Shown: positions 9,705 through 20,139 of the stretch, piece by piece | Numbering within the stretch: the stretch's first letter is position 1 | How the letters are laid out: the number at the start of each line of letters is the position of its first letter | The notes under the pieces: model-generated | Told to the model about the DNA's origin: nothing | The model's database searches: none | What the model saw: the letters and a program-made list of their open reading frames with translations, nothing else | Source of the DNA: Sanderia malayensis | Lineage: Eukaryota > Cnidaria > Scyphozoa > Semaeostomeae > Pelagiidae | Direction of reading: 5' to 3' | NCBI GenBank assembly: GCA_013076295.1 | Contig: RQOL01000928.1 | Location: 1 to 64,000 of the forward strand | Length of the DNA stretch: 64,000 nucleotides | Made by a program: the position numbers and the translations under genes

Positions 9705-11200
9705 ATACATACATAGATACATACATACATTTTTTATTTGCTATGCAGGTTGAATGTTTGGCAGCTCAAGGGAGCTGATGTGGACTGGCAAATTAAATCT
9801 AATAATAAAAACCTAATGTCACATCATAAAAATTACTAAATAAATACAAGTAAAAAACCCTAATAAAAACCTAATAACCTTAAGCAATAAACTCTGAGAA
9901 ATAACCTAAAAGTAAAAACAGTCATCCTTTTTATTAAAGTTTGTAATGTTACCTTTTGTAAATTTAAAATCATTTATGAACTTGTTATGACTTTTCAGTT
10001 TGTTCTTGAATGCGTTTTTATCTTCTGTTTCTTTGAGTTTGTATGGTAAAGCGTTCCATAACACAGATCCTCTGTATCTAAAACTATTCCTGCCAACTTC
10101 CGTCCTGAACCTATCAACTTTCAGCTGCATTAAATGTTGCGAATTTTTACTTCTCGGAGACAACTTTTCAATCTCCACTAGATCTGAGTTAGTTTGATTG
10201 TAAATTGTGTGCATCAAGACTGCAAGGTGCCGTTTGTATATATATTTAATTGGATGTCATTTTGCCATTGCGAGGCTTTCTTCCTTCGAAGTATTTCCTG
10301 GGAGGCTGTATATCATTCTTGCTGCCCTTCCATGGATATTTTCAAGTTTATCGAGTTGTGCTGCCAAACAGTTACCCCAGACAGAGATGCAATATGTCAC
10401 TTTTGAGATTATAGTTGAGAAGTAAATTTTCTCTAAAACCAGTCGTGGAAGAAATTTCATGCGTTTTAACACGTTTAATTTCAGAGAGAATGTCTTACAC
10501 ACACTATCTACTTGTGGTTCCCAGGTCAGCCCCTTATCAATCTTCACCCCAAGACAAACAGACTCGCTTACTACTTTAATAACAGTTGTCACAATTAATA
10601 TTGGTCTCACTGGACCAACAAATGGCTTCTTCATCAGTATCATAGCCTCACTCTTTCCGGGATGGATTGTTAACTTATGTTTCTGGCAACATGAATATAC
10701 TTCTCTCATTCCCAAATTCATTTTGTGTATTAATCTTTCAATGTTTGTATCTGTGCAGAAAAAGGTTGTGTCGTCTGCAAATAGAAACATCTCCCCTACA
10801 GATGTAGCACTTGGCAAGTCATTGACATAAATACTAAATAGTCTTGGACCAATGAGGGACCCTTGTGGAACTCCACATCGAATGTGTTTTGTTTCTGAGG
10901 CCATACCGTTTACTTCTACATATTGTTGTACGTCTTCCATTTAAGTAGCTCTTTATCCATTGTAGAAAGTCTCCCAAAATACCGACTGCAAGTAGTTTCT
11001 GGGGTAGAAAGTCGTGAGGCACAGTGTCGTAAGCCTTTTTAAAGTCTATGAAAACAATACCAACAATGAGTCCCTGGTCCACTGATTGTTTCCACTTTTC
11101 TGTTAACTTTAGTAGGAGACCTTCTGTTGATCTACTCTCTCTTAAACCCCATTGATTGTTGTTTTTCAGCTCGTTGCTAGCTATATGTTTGTCCATGGAC
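9705..11200 (-). mobile_element. 5'-truncated LINE with reverse transcriptase (CR1/L2-like) in the P3 insert, copy A
   Basis: On the minus strand, 11196-10834 carries RT motif A (IDFKKAYDTVPHD); 10940-10257 carries motif B (GVPQGSLIGPRLFSI) and the catalytic FADD (LFADDTTF); 10217-9906 carries the C-terminal tail with FRYRGSVLWNALP. Frame changes separate the three parts. Upstream RT motifs and any endonuclease are missing, so the copy is 5'-truncated. The 3' end is a run of CATA/GATA tetramers at about 9705-9730, as in CR1 and L2 elements. It interrupts gene P3 in both duplicate copies, so it inserted before the duplication. The plus-strand frames facing it are shadows. Confidence 0.85.
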
Positions 11201-11219
11201 TCACGCTAATGAACACAGC

Positions 11220-11627
11220 GTAAAGGAAAATACACTTGATATTGAAGAACATTTTGAAGGTAGAAAGGAGGTCCTTGATACAATGATCGAGGTTGATGCC
11301 GCCATGTTCGCTGTAGGAATGCATTTCAAAGTTGCTCAAGTGTTGTTATGCAACCCCAATGAATTTGCTTAGTAGATGGACAAGACAGTTGACAAGGCAC
11401 AAAAGTTTATTAAAAGTGGCAGTATTCTGGATGTGTTACCACTGTTACAGAGAGAGAACAACGCAACTGCTTCTTCCTCAACATCATCTTTGAATGATGT
11501 ATTAGCAGAACTGAAAGGGGGATGTAGGAGAGACCCCAGTGTTGAATCTTCAACAGTGTTGCAAGATCTAAAATGCACATCTCCTTGTACAATGAGAATA
11601 ACGGAAAAATTGCCAAATACGCCATAG
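11220..11627 (+). pseudogene. Family gene P3, C-terminal part (copy A)
   Basis: The frame reads DAAMFAVGMHFKVAQVLL at about 11300, matching GAMFTMRVNFKVAQLLL of P1. Two stop codons (TAG TAG at 11370-11375) follow NPNEFA; copy B has CAG TAG at that place, so one stop arose after duplication. The frame continues MDKTVDKAQKF and SLNDVLAELK, again matching P1 (NDVLAELE). It closes at 11627. Copy B extends further with NTPKKRKSLK, a nuclear-localisation-like basic tail. No enzymatic motif is visible. Confidence 0.6.
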
Positions 11628-12097
11628 AAAAGAAAGTCATTAAAATGACAGTTGTAGTATAAATATCATGTCGTTGTTCACTTGCTGTTGTTTAATTTTG
11701 CGTTAATGTTTTGTATGAAACCAAAATTAAAAAGTTGTGTGCTTGAAATCAGTTGTTCTCTATGCATGTACTCAAATGATCTTTACTCGTTTCATTATTG
11801 TATATATATTAGGCTTCAAAGTTTCCATCGGAATACAGGGTCTAATATCTTTTGCCTACATTATTAAAAAAAACTAATAGAATGGAATGACTCTTTTAAC
11901 AAGGTGAAATGCGTGGAAGAAGAACGAAATTTGTCCCTTATAGACCTTTGTGTCTGAAAGTTACACCAGAATCGCTGGTCAATCGAGAGTAGGCATTGGA
12001 GCTGTTATCTCCTATCACAAATAGTGTAAGGGTGGGTGGGGGGTAGGATCGAATTCTCACAGGGTTGGAGGCAATGAAGTGGTTAATAAACAGAGAG
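11628..12097. other. 3' side of the P3 insert, no gene
   Basis: A+T-rich sequence after P3, then a segment leading to the G-rich stretch GGGTGGGTGGG at about 12030 that ends at the 28S boundary. A similar G-rich stretch lies the same distance (about 77 bp) before the 28S edge at 1331. Confidence 0.4.
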
Positions 12098-12160
12098 TTA
12101 TCCCTGTTGTAACTTTTCTGACACATCTAGCTTAAAATTCGCAAAGACTAAAGGATCGAT
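12098..12160 (-). rRNA. 28S rRNA fragment right of the P3 insert (copy A)
   Basis: It starts with the TTATCCCTG segment and continues through GACACATCTAGCTTAAAATT and AAAGACTAAAGGATCGATAA. It then breaks off where the 92-bp minisatellite begins, and the next part of 28S resumes at 12893. Confidence 0.85.
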
Positions 12161-12892
12161 AAGCTTTCATACTAATTGCACACCAATCCCCGTTATTACA
12201 GCAGAAACAAGTAAAAGACACATGCATTTACTTGTTTTCAGTGTTATTAACGTTCATTCACACTAATTGCACATGATCCACGTTATTACAGGAAAAAATA
12301 AGTAAAAGACACATGCATTTGCTTGTTTTCAGTGATATTAACATTAATCCACACAAATTACACATGAATCCAAGTTATTAGAGTTGAAACTAAATGAAAT
12401 ACACATGCATTTGCTTGTTTTCAGTGACTTTAATATTAATGCACACTAATTACACATAAATCCACATTATTACAGTTGAAACTAAATGAAATACGCAAGC
12501 ACTTGCTTGTTTTCAGTGATGTTAACATTAATGCACACAAATTGCACATGAAGCCATGTTATTGGAGCTGAAACTAAATGAAATACACATTCGTTTGCTT
12601 GATCTTGGTGATATTAACATTAATGCACACAAATTACGCATGAATCCACGTTATTACAGTTGAAACTAAGTGAAATACCCATGCATTTACTTGTTTTAGA
12701 GATATTAACGTTCATTCGTACTAATTGCACATGATCCACGTTACTACAGCCGAAACTAAGTAAAAGACACATGCATTTGCCTGTTTTCAGTGATATTACC
12801 ATTAATACACAAATTGCACATGAATACACGTTATTACAGTTGAAACTAAGCGAAATACACATGCATTTACTTTTTATCAGAGATATTAACAT
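12161..12892. repeat. 92-bp minisatellite inside a 28S fragment, about 8 units (copy A)
   Basis: CTTGTTTTCAGTG-like anchors at 12231, 12322, 12414, 12506, 12598 and 12690 give a 91-92 bp period. Each unit also holds a CACATGCATTT segment and a TTATTACAG segment. About 110 bp of 28S that should lie between the two flanking 28S pieces are absent. Copy B has about 11 units. Confidence 0.9.
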
Positions 12893-12980
12893 TGAGCTCA
12901 CCTTAGGACACCTGCTTTATCATTTAACAGATGTGCCGCCCCAGCCAAACTCCCGACCTGATAGTGTCTTCGGCACGGAT
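12893..12980 (-). rRNA. 28S rRNA fragment (copy A)
   Basis: ATTGAGCTCACCTTAGGACA through GATAGTGTCTTCGGCACGGA is the 28S segment that follows the piece at 12098-12160. It joins directly to 18S sequence at 12981. Confidence 0.9.
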
Positions 12981-13053
12981 TTCTCACGGCAGACCGACTG
13001 GCCCGCCCGGAAATCCAATTACGAGCTTTTTAACTGCAACAACTTTAATATAC
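12981..13053 (-). rRNA. 18S rRNA fragment fused to 28S (copy A)
   Basis: CGGCAGACCGACTGGCCCGC and AACAACTTTAATATAC match the 18S region seen intact at about 42465-42530. The 18S text stops after AATATAC, where gene P1's 3' end begins 29 bp away. The 28S-18S join is not a natural order in rDNA, so it is a recombination product. Confidence 0.85.
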
Positions 13054-13081
13054 AAAATGCCAAGTCAATGTTCACTCCTTC

Positions 13082-13756
13082 TTATTTTTTTGCCTTTTTC
13101 GTCTTTTCTTTCATTTCACCTCCTTCTCCGGCATCATACAACTCCAGCTCAGCTAGAACATCATTGATGTTTTCCTCTGCCTTCCTTTTTTTTCCGGCAT
13201 CGGATTAGCAGGTGGAGGAAATCAGATATTTTCTCACTGTCCTTAAATGCTCCATTGGGGGAAGAACTCTCGTCAAACTTCTGGGCCAAAGTTGCGCGGT
13301 TGGATAACAACAGTTGGGCCACTTTAAAGTTGACCCGCATTGTAAACATTGCGCCCCCGAGCTCCACAAATGATGACATCATCTCGTCAATATCTCCTGG
13401 CGGCTCGATTATCTTTGTCACCAGCTTCTTAGTATCAATCAAACTCGGCCTGTGCTCAGCATTCTTTCTATGCAAAGCCAGCAAAGCTTCCATCCCTTCC
13501 ATGTCCTTTCCCAACTTCATCACTGCATCTGGTTCCAACGGCTTCTCACAAACTATCTTCAAATTTTCTGTGATGGTCTCCGCATGGCGACTTGAGGACG
13601 TCTCAGCCATTGACAGCTTTCAGGCCTTACTCGGCGAAGAGCAGTATCACGATCTGGAAACTGCTCTGCTACCCCGTAAGGTCTCACGAAGTTGTTCACA
13701 AACTTGTTGAACCAGAGAACACCAAGGGGCTTGGACGGTTTCGATGGTGATGCCAT
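13082..13756 (-). pseudogene. Family gene P1 (copy A), frameshifted
   Basis: The ATG at 13756 follows a splice acceptor (ACTTTTCAG, one base before); the donor GTAAGT at 13817 defines a 60-bp 5' intron. The protein begins MASPSKPSKPLGVLWFNKF with NFVRPYGVAEQFPDRD and CQWLRRPQVAM. A 10-bp loss relative to copy B shifts the frame after AM. The frame then reads ETITENLKIVCEK, MEGMEALLALHRKNAEHRP and ELGGAMFTMRVNFKVAQLLL. A further shift near 13200 leads to NDVLAELELYDAGEGG and a basic tail EKTKKAKK ending at 13082. No known domain or catalytic motif is seen. Its 3' end lies beside an 18S break. It pairs with P3 in convergent orientation within the same duplicated segment. Confidence 0.6.
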
Positions 13757-14580
13757 GCTGAAAAGTAACAATACTAAAAATATATTCAATTAAAAAGCCC
13801 CATGAAAGTAAACTTACACTTCAAATAGCTAATTACTCACTTTTTTTCTACTTCCATCACACAAAAACACAACCCTCTATACATAAAAACTTTGCGATAA
13901 AACTTTGAAAAATTCGCAAAGGGAAACGTGTGTCCATCTTCGAACAATCAACCTTCGAATACACGTCACTTCTACCTCATTCGGTACCTTTTTTTCCTCC
14001 TTCCCTGCCACACTAACTGTAGCACAAAACACAGGAGAAGATGCATCTCATCCTTATCTACTTTTCTTTGATGACACTTTTGTATTTTCATATTTATTTC
14101 ATCCTTTATCTTTCACCAGAACATCATCTAATCCCTAGAATAATACAATCCTAAAGTTCGTACACCATAAAAAAAAATAAATGCTGTTCTTGCAAAAAAA
14201 ATTTCCAGGACACTTCTTAATTTTGATGTCGTTTGGTTGAACACCAATAGCAAATAACATTCACAAACTGTGTTCCAATTTATAACATCCGAATAATTTT
14301 AAAATTTCGACTTCAAAAAAAATTGCTGACAAAGCTGACAAGTCAACAAGTCACAATTTACACATAATTTTTAATGAAAAAAGCAGCATAGGAATAAACG
14401 TTTTGCTGACAACATTTGTAAGAAAAGGATACCCTAAATCTGATTTCATACCTGAATCGGAAATACTGGTAAGCATACCGCATGTTATTTTGGAGCCTGC
14501 ACTATAACTATTAAAAATTTTAAACCACTGAACTGAAGCTTATGACAACAAAAATTCTGTAATTCTACCCCACATAACAA
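13757..14580. other. P1 upstream region, no further gene
   Basis: It holds the P1 5' exon and possible core promoter (TATGTATA on the minus strand near 13885). The rest is A+T-rich with no gene. Copy B differs by small indels, including a short stretch at about 30920-30940 that is absent here. Confidence 0.45.
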
Positions 14581-16720
14581 ATTATTTTAATTTTCCATTG
14601 CTTCCCTGCTACACTAACCATAGCAAACCATATACCAAAAGATGCGCCACAACCTTATATACATATATATCAGCATATTTTTTTTCACAACAAAAATCCA
14701 TTCATAAAACTTATTAGTTAAACATTCTTTTTGTGACAAAAAAAAACAAAAATAAAGGTTTTTGCCTGTAAAACACACATTTTGAATCTGATTTCATATT
14801 TGAATCCACCATACTGCGAAGCCTACAGGATATATTTTGGAAACTCTATCTCATTATTAAAATTTTAGAAAATTCAATTTAAGTGCCTCGCACGTGAAAT
14901 TCTTCTTCTGTACTATATATTTTCACTGTTCCTGGCTTCCCTTCACACTAACTAACCACACATATATCAAAAGATGCACAACAACCTATCTACATGTATA
15001 TACATATTTTTTTCAGAACCAAATCCATTCATATAACTTATTATTACACAATCTTTTATGACAAAAAACAAAAATAAAGGTTTTGCCTGTAAAATTTTTA
15101 CAAACAGATATTTTAATCTGATTTGATATTTGAATCCACCATACTGCGAAGCCTACTAAATATAATTTTGGAAACTCTAATCTCATTATTAAAATTTTTA
15201 GAAAATTCAATTTAAGTGCCTCGCACGAGAAATTCTACTTCTCGTGGCTATATATTTTCACTGTTCCTGGCTTCCTTTCTACACTAACTACACCACACCA
15301 TATATCAAAAGATGCGCAACAACCTTATCTACATATATATCAGCATATTTTTTTTCAGAACCAAAATCCATTCATATAACTTATTACTTACACAATCTTT
15401 TATGACAAAAAAAGGACAAAAATAAAGGTTTTTGCCTGTAAAATATTTTACAAAACAGATATTTTCAACCTGATTTCATATTTGAATCCACCATACTGCA
15501 AAGCCTACTGGATATAATTTTGGAAACTCTAATCTCACTATTAAAATTTTTAGAAAATTCAATTTAAGTGCCTCGCATGAGAAATTCTACTTCTGGTCAC
15601 TATATATTTTCACTGTTCCTGGCTTCCCTTCTACACTAACTACACCACACCATATATCAAAAGATGCGCAACAACCTTAGCTACATATATAGCTGCATAT
15701 TTTTTTTCAGAACCAAAATCCATTCATATAACTTATTAGTTACACATTCTTTTTATGACAAAAAAACACAAAAATAAAGGTTTTTGCCTGTAAAATTTTT
15801 ACAAAACAGATATTTTTAATCTGATTTGATATTTGAATCCACCATACTGCGAAGCCTACTAAATATAATTTTGGAAACTCTAATCTCATTATTAAAAATT
15901 TAGAAAATTCAATTTAAGTGCCTCGCACGAGAAATTCTACTTCTCGTGGCTATATATTTTCACTGTTCCTGGCTTCCTTTCTACACTAACTACACCACAC
16001 CATATATCAAAAGATGCGCAACAACCTTATCTACATATATATCAGCATATTTATTTTTCAGAACCAAAATCCATTCATATAACTTATTACTTACACAATC
16101 TTTTTATAACAAAAAAGGACAAAAATAAAGGTTTTTGCCTGTAAAATTTTTAAAAACAGATATTTTTAATCTGATTTGATATTTGAATCCACCATACTGC
16201 GAAGCCTACTAGATATAATTTTGGAAACTCTAATCTCATTATTAAAAATTTTAGAAAATTCAATTTGAGTGCCTAGCACGAGAATTTCTAGTTCTCGTGA
16301 CTATATATTTTCACTGTTCCTGGCTTCCCTTCTACACTAACTACACCACACCATATATCAAAAGATGCCCAACAACATTATCTACATATATATTAGCATA
16401 TTTTTTTTCAGAACCAAAATCCATTCATATAACTTATTAATTACACATTCTTTTTGTGACAAAAAAAAACAAAAATAAAGGTTTTTGCCTGTGAAATTTT
16501 TTATAAAACAGATATTTTGAATGTCATTTCATATTTGAATCCAAGATACTGCGAAGCCTGCTGGATATACTTTTGGAAACTCTACTCACATTATTACAAA
16601 TTTTAGAAAATTCAATTTTAGTGCCTCGCTCGTGAAATTCTACTTCACGTGACCATATATTTTTATTTTTCCACGATTCCGTTGTACGCTAACTCTAGCA
16701 CACTATACATGAAAAGATGC
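14581..16720. repeat. 351-bp tandem array upstream of Helentron Rep (copy A)
   Basis: Units starting GTGCCTCGCACGAGAAATTC recur near 14883, 15216, 15568, 15919, 16270 and 16621. Each has a short inverted repeat (CGAGAA and TTCTCG), a CACTGTTCCTGGCTTCC segment and an A+T-rich remainder. The array leads into the degraded Helentron coding region. Tandem units near element ends are known for Helentron-associated elements, but the link here is inference. Copy B has one more unit. Confidence 0.85.
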
Positions 16721-17470
16721 ACAAAAACCTTATTCACATTTCTTCAGGGATAGTTTTTTATTGAACAACATATTTCATTTTTACAACTTAGAATTACACA
16801 TCGTTCTTTGAAACAAAAACAGCTTTTCAACAGCTTTTACATCCACCATTAATTACTCTCTCATTTCATTCTCAGATATATCCCTAGAGTCATATCTGCA
16901 TTTAGAGTGTTACCACAACTTCACGAAAAAAATGCTGACATAAACCATGCACAAATTTTATCCCAAAATTTACACTTCCAAAATTTTATTTCTCTCAGCG
17001 CTATATAAAAGCCACAGCTCACAAATTTTTATTCTTTCGATATCTGAATTATTTCACTGAAGACTTATGAAGCTGAACAACTGTGGAAACTCTATATATA
17101 CTTATACATGCAAATAAGTTTTTACTGCCTTCATTGTTATAACCTCACTCATATTCCTTCAGTAATTTTTTGTTCATTTTTTTTAACTTAAATACTATAG
17201 GACAATAGCAAAACAACTACAAATATCACAATTTCACTTTACATAATTTCATTTCTCCACTGATATACCTTTGCTCACATTTTTTCGCAACTCTATTTTA
17301 CGCAGCTTTCCGGCAATCAATTTATCTTTACATCTACATATTCATACTTTTTCAAGTATACACACGTTCATTTTTTCACTCTCCGTATATCCAGAACAAG
17401 TCATATCAGATTCCTCAAACAACATTAAACAAATTTCATTTACAACCCTTCTACTTGATTTTAAATTTTT
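16721..17470. other. A+T-rich leader between array and Rep gene (copy A)
   Basis: No gene. TATAAAAG at about 17003 could be a TATA box of the Helentron. Copy B is the same up to 39719, where it jumps to the later Rep fragment. Confidence 0.4.
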
Positions 17471-19367
17471 CGTAATGGCAAGGCAATGGGATATAAAAGA
17501 TGCCACTTCTTATTGGAAAGATCGTCACGCCATATATTTACAACCACCCGTAAAATTATTGAGCACACAATCACCACCTACATCAAATCACAACAAACCA
17601 CTCATCCATCTACAGTGATCAATGACTTGGTGTTTTGGATTAAGAATCTTTCATGGACAAAATGCCAAAATTGTGATTCCATCTCAACCCAAAGGCTTTT
17701 ACCGAATCATAGCCGCCCTTTAAATCTACTAAAAATTTTGATTGCCCATGCACCAGAGACAGATATGACGTTCCAAAGCCACAGGACTTCCCAGAGGAGT
17801 TGTCAGGTCTCGACCAGGATGACATTTACATCCTTCGCCCGTTTCATATTGATATGAACAAACGAGAACAAAAAAAATATGGGTACCGCGTACGCAATTG
17901 TTTATTTACAGTTACATTCTCCCCACTTTCTGTGAAGACAAAATTAATTCTCTAACTGATTCAAATAAAAAGAATCGTTGCCAAACAGCATACAATTTCT
18001 TGATGTCATGCAATGAGTCTTCTTATAGAGAATACATCATGAAACGTGGGAACATATTTCACAAAATTCAAGAGTAAAATCCATGGAAATTTTTGAATGA
18101 ATTGGCTTGGAATGTGCTTTATGGCCCAACTTGTACTCATTCACAACAATGTGGGAATCTTGGCAAGAGGGCACAAGGGACCGTTCCAGCAGCAAACTCT
18201 CTTTTGTCACAAAATGCTTTAGCTCCATCATTGACTACAGCATGAATTTTCCTTTGCTACAATTTGTTTTTGACCGCTGGCTTTTTAAGACAATAACTGG
18301 GGCAATAAACCAGGCAAAGTTTTTTCATTGCACCCCATATATGGCCTTCAGCAACAAAAGTTTCTCACCCGGTTTTGGCAACGTCAGCATAGATACCTAA
18401 TTGACGTTGTACGACAAAAAGGTTTCCCTTCCCCTTTCATCACCATTTGGCCCTCAGAATGGACATTTACATCACCCTCCTGGCTCGATGACTTACGATC
18501 AAACTATCAATTTCGTCAAACAGAAACTGCATTTTTTGAAACAGCACATTTCATCCACACCCTGGAGCAAATTATACGTGGCTATTTCTGTGGAAAAAAT
18601 GATCAAAACTGGAATACTCATTTCTTTAACTATTACAACAACAAAAAATGACAAGTGTTGACACATATTTTTATCGTTCCGAATTCCAAGATAGGGGAAC
18701 AGTTCACATTCATTTACTTGTTTGGTTAACTAGTCTCAGGGCAATTAATTTCAAATCCATACACGCTGAAATTCCTTCTCCAACTGACCCTTTAAATCAA
18801 CAAACACCAACGATCAAACAAGGCATCCAATTCTTTAGTTCAACAGGAAGGACACACTTTTTTTGAATGTCGTAATGAAGTCGAGATTCTCCACATCACA
18901 CACCCTGCCGATGCATTTGCAGTGAACCTCAGGGCGTACATTGACACCCTCTTGCCTTCTCTGCGTTCTTCTATGGATATTCAAACAAGCGATGGTAAAG
19001 GGATTTTCTTGAAGTATGTTACCTCCTATACTTCTAAATGGCAGGAAACTTTCCATAAAGATACTCTATTTGCCACAGACGTTAATGCCTGGCATGGCTG
19101 TATTCAGATATTTATTCGACTTGCATTTGTGTGAACCTGAAATGTGGGCCCTTCTTTCCAATACAAGCATCGCATAGTGTTTTGGTACCACAGTTGACTT
19201 CTTTCCACCAAAACAAGATAAAACTGCTGACAATAAGATGTTACAGCTATACTACAGTAGATCTGCAGACACACATAACATGTCATTCATTAACTGGCTT
19301 AGGAATCACAATAAACTTCTAAAAAACCTCACGGCAACCCACTGCCAGTTTTTCTTTCTATTGGGTA
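17471..19367 (+). pseudogene. Helentron (Helitron2) Rep region, multiply frameshifted (copy A)
   Basis: Recognisable Helentron Rep parts occur in order but in changing frames: CQTAYNFLMSCNESSYREYI (about 17980); FPSPFITIWPSEWTFTSPSW and HTLEQIIRGYFCG (about 18424-18594); DTYFYRSEFQDRGTVHIHLL (about 18660-18720), which holds the HUH metal-binding motif as HIH; LRAYIDTLLPSL and YVTSYTSKW (about 18925-19045); and CEPEMWALL (about 19133). HUH endonucleases nick and join single strands during rolling-circle transposition. The 3' part is lost at 19367, where similarity to copy B also ends. Frameshifts and stops show it is dead. Confidence 0.8.
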
Positions 19368-19415
19368 CTGTTCAATTTTTAATTCACTCTATTTCCTTCA
19401 AGTCACTCTTATGAA

Positions 19416-19515
19416 NNNNNNNNNNNNNNNNNNNNNNNNNNNNNNNNNNNNNNNNNNNNNNNNNNNNNNNNNNNNNNNNNNNNNNNNNNNNNNNNNNNNN
19501 NNNNNNNNNNNNNNN
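19416..19515. other. Assembly gap (100 N)
   Basis: Exactly 100 N, a typical placeholder length. It separates duplication copy A from the palindrome and cuts off the left zinc-finger gene, so the order and orientation across it are unproven. Confidence 0.99.
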
Positions 19516-19909
19516 GTATCATGAGATATTTTCTTTTCTCAATAGCATAATCTAAGGCCTCTTGCATATCCATATCATCTTCCCTCTGTGCTTTTTGCAT
19601 CGTTGCTATAACTGCAGTTACAACAGCATCGTTTTCAAAACTTCTATTATATAAAAATCTACGTTTGAAAACTTGCAATATGTTTTCATCTTCATCCACT
19701 TCCTTACGCATAGAAGGCCATACATTCCCTAAAGGAAGATCCTCATCAGTGTTGACAGTTTCATCATTATCATGATCACTTTCAACTTCTATCTCATCAT
19801 CTGAGTCAGACTCTTCACTGCTCTCCTCGTGCATCTCTTCTTCATGTCGTGTAACATTACTTTTATACTTGGAAGAAAATTCACATTGATCACATTTATA
19901 ATCACTCAT
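19516..19909 (-). CDS. Single C2H2 zinc-finger acidic protein, left copy, cut by the gap
   Basis: The start ATG is at 19909 (MSDYKCDQCEFSSKYK). One C2H2 finger, C-x2-C-x12-H-x4-H, lies at residues 5-26, followed by an acidic Ser/Glu/Asp tract and then ILQVFKRRFLYNRSF. The frame is intact to the gap at 19516, unlike the right copy. A single finger with a long acidic tail suggests a nuclear DNA- or protein-binding role; no family is assigned. The gene reads outward from the palindrome centre. Confidence 0.65.
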
Positions 19910-20139
19910 GGCTAACTGTTTACTTATAATTACCAACTAACTCTTAAATCCCTGAATTCTAGAGTCTCGACTCGCTTGATTTTATAGATAAGTTCCTCCA
20001 TTCAATATGATACGGGAGAGGGACTGAATGATATTTCCGAATAAACAGAACTTAATCCTTGGGTAATGCTAACTAATCCTGATTAATGACTACTCCATCC
20101 TAGCTAATCATTCCTAGTCATTACCTTCTCAATACTTGA

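Larger units (their letters stand above)
8212..12097. mobile_element. Insert in 28S rRNA gene carrying family gene P3 (copy A)
   Basis: The 28S sequence is interrupted here: 8189-8211 and 12098-12120 are two versions of the same 23 bp of 28S, and the 28S text continues on either side. The region at 60250 shows the uninterrupted site. The insert holds a TATA promoter, a 5' intron and gene P3, and a later LINE insertion of about 1.5 kb. Near the left edge lies a hairpin (AAAGC/GCTTT) and TTCTGGTGTAA at about 8243; the inverse, TTACACCAGAA, occurs near the right end at about 11961. I infer a mobile element that targets rDNA. The alternative is recombination between diverged rDNA units that happens to repeat 23 bp. 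Confidence 0.6.
7302..19367 (+). repeat. Segmental duplication, copy A
   Basis: From GGTAACGAGTCGCTCTGCT at 7302 to TTCTATTGGGTA ending at 19367 the sequence matches copy B (23996-39994) at very high identity. Over 8.4-11.2 kb the offset is a constant 16697, so few indels separate them there. Copy A lacks the 448-bp element and the Copia element of copy B and keeps about 1.75 kb of Helentron Rep sequence that copy B has lost. Copies differ in tandem-repeat number and in separate gene lesions, showing independent decay after duplication. Confidence 0.95.

Noticed and set aside
10459..10830. 123-codon plus-strand frame over the LINE (also 27156-27527)
   Set aside because: It lies antisense to the reverse transcriptase with recognised motifs, so it is a shadow frame.
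15946..16128. Short conserved protein MAIYFHCSWLPFYTNYT, repeated at 32755, 37597, 38302 and 38655
   Set aside because: It is one frame of the 351-bp tandem repeat; identity follows from the repeat.
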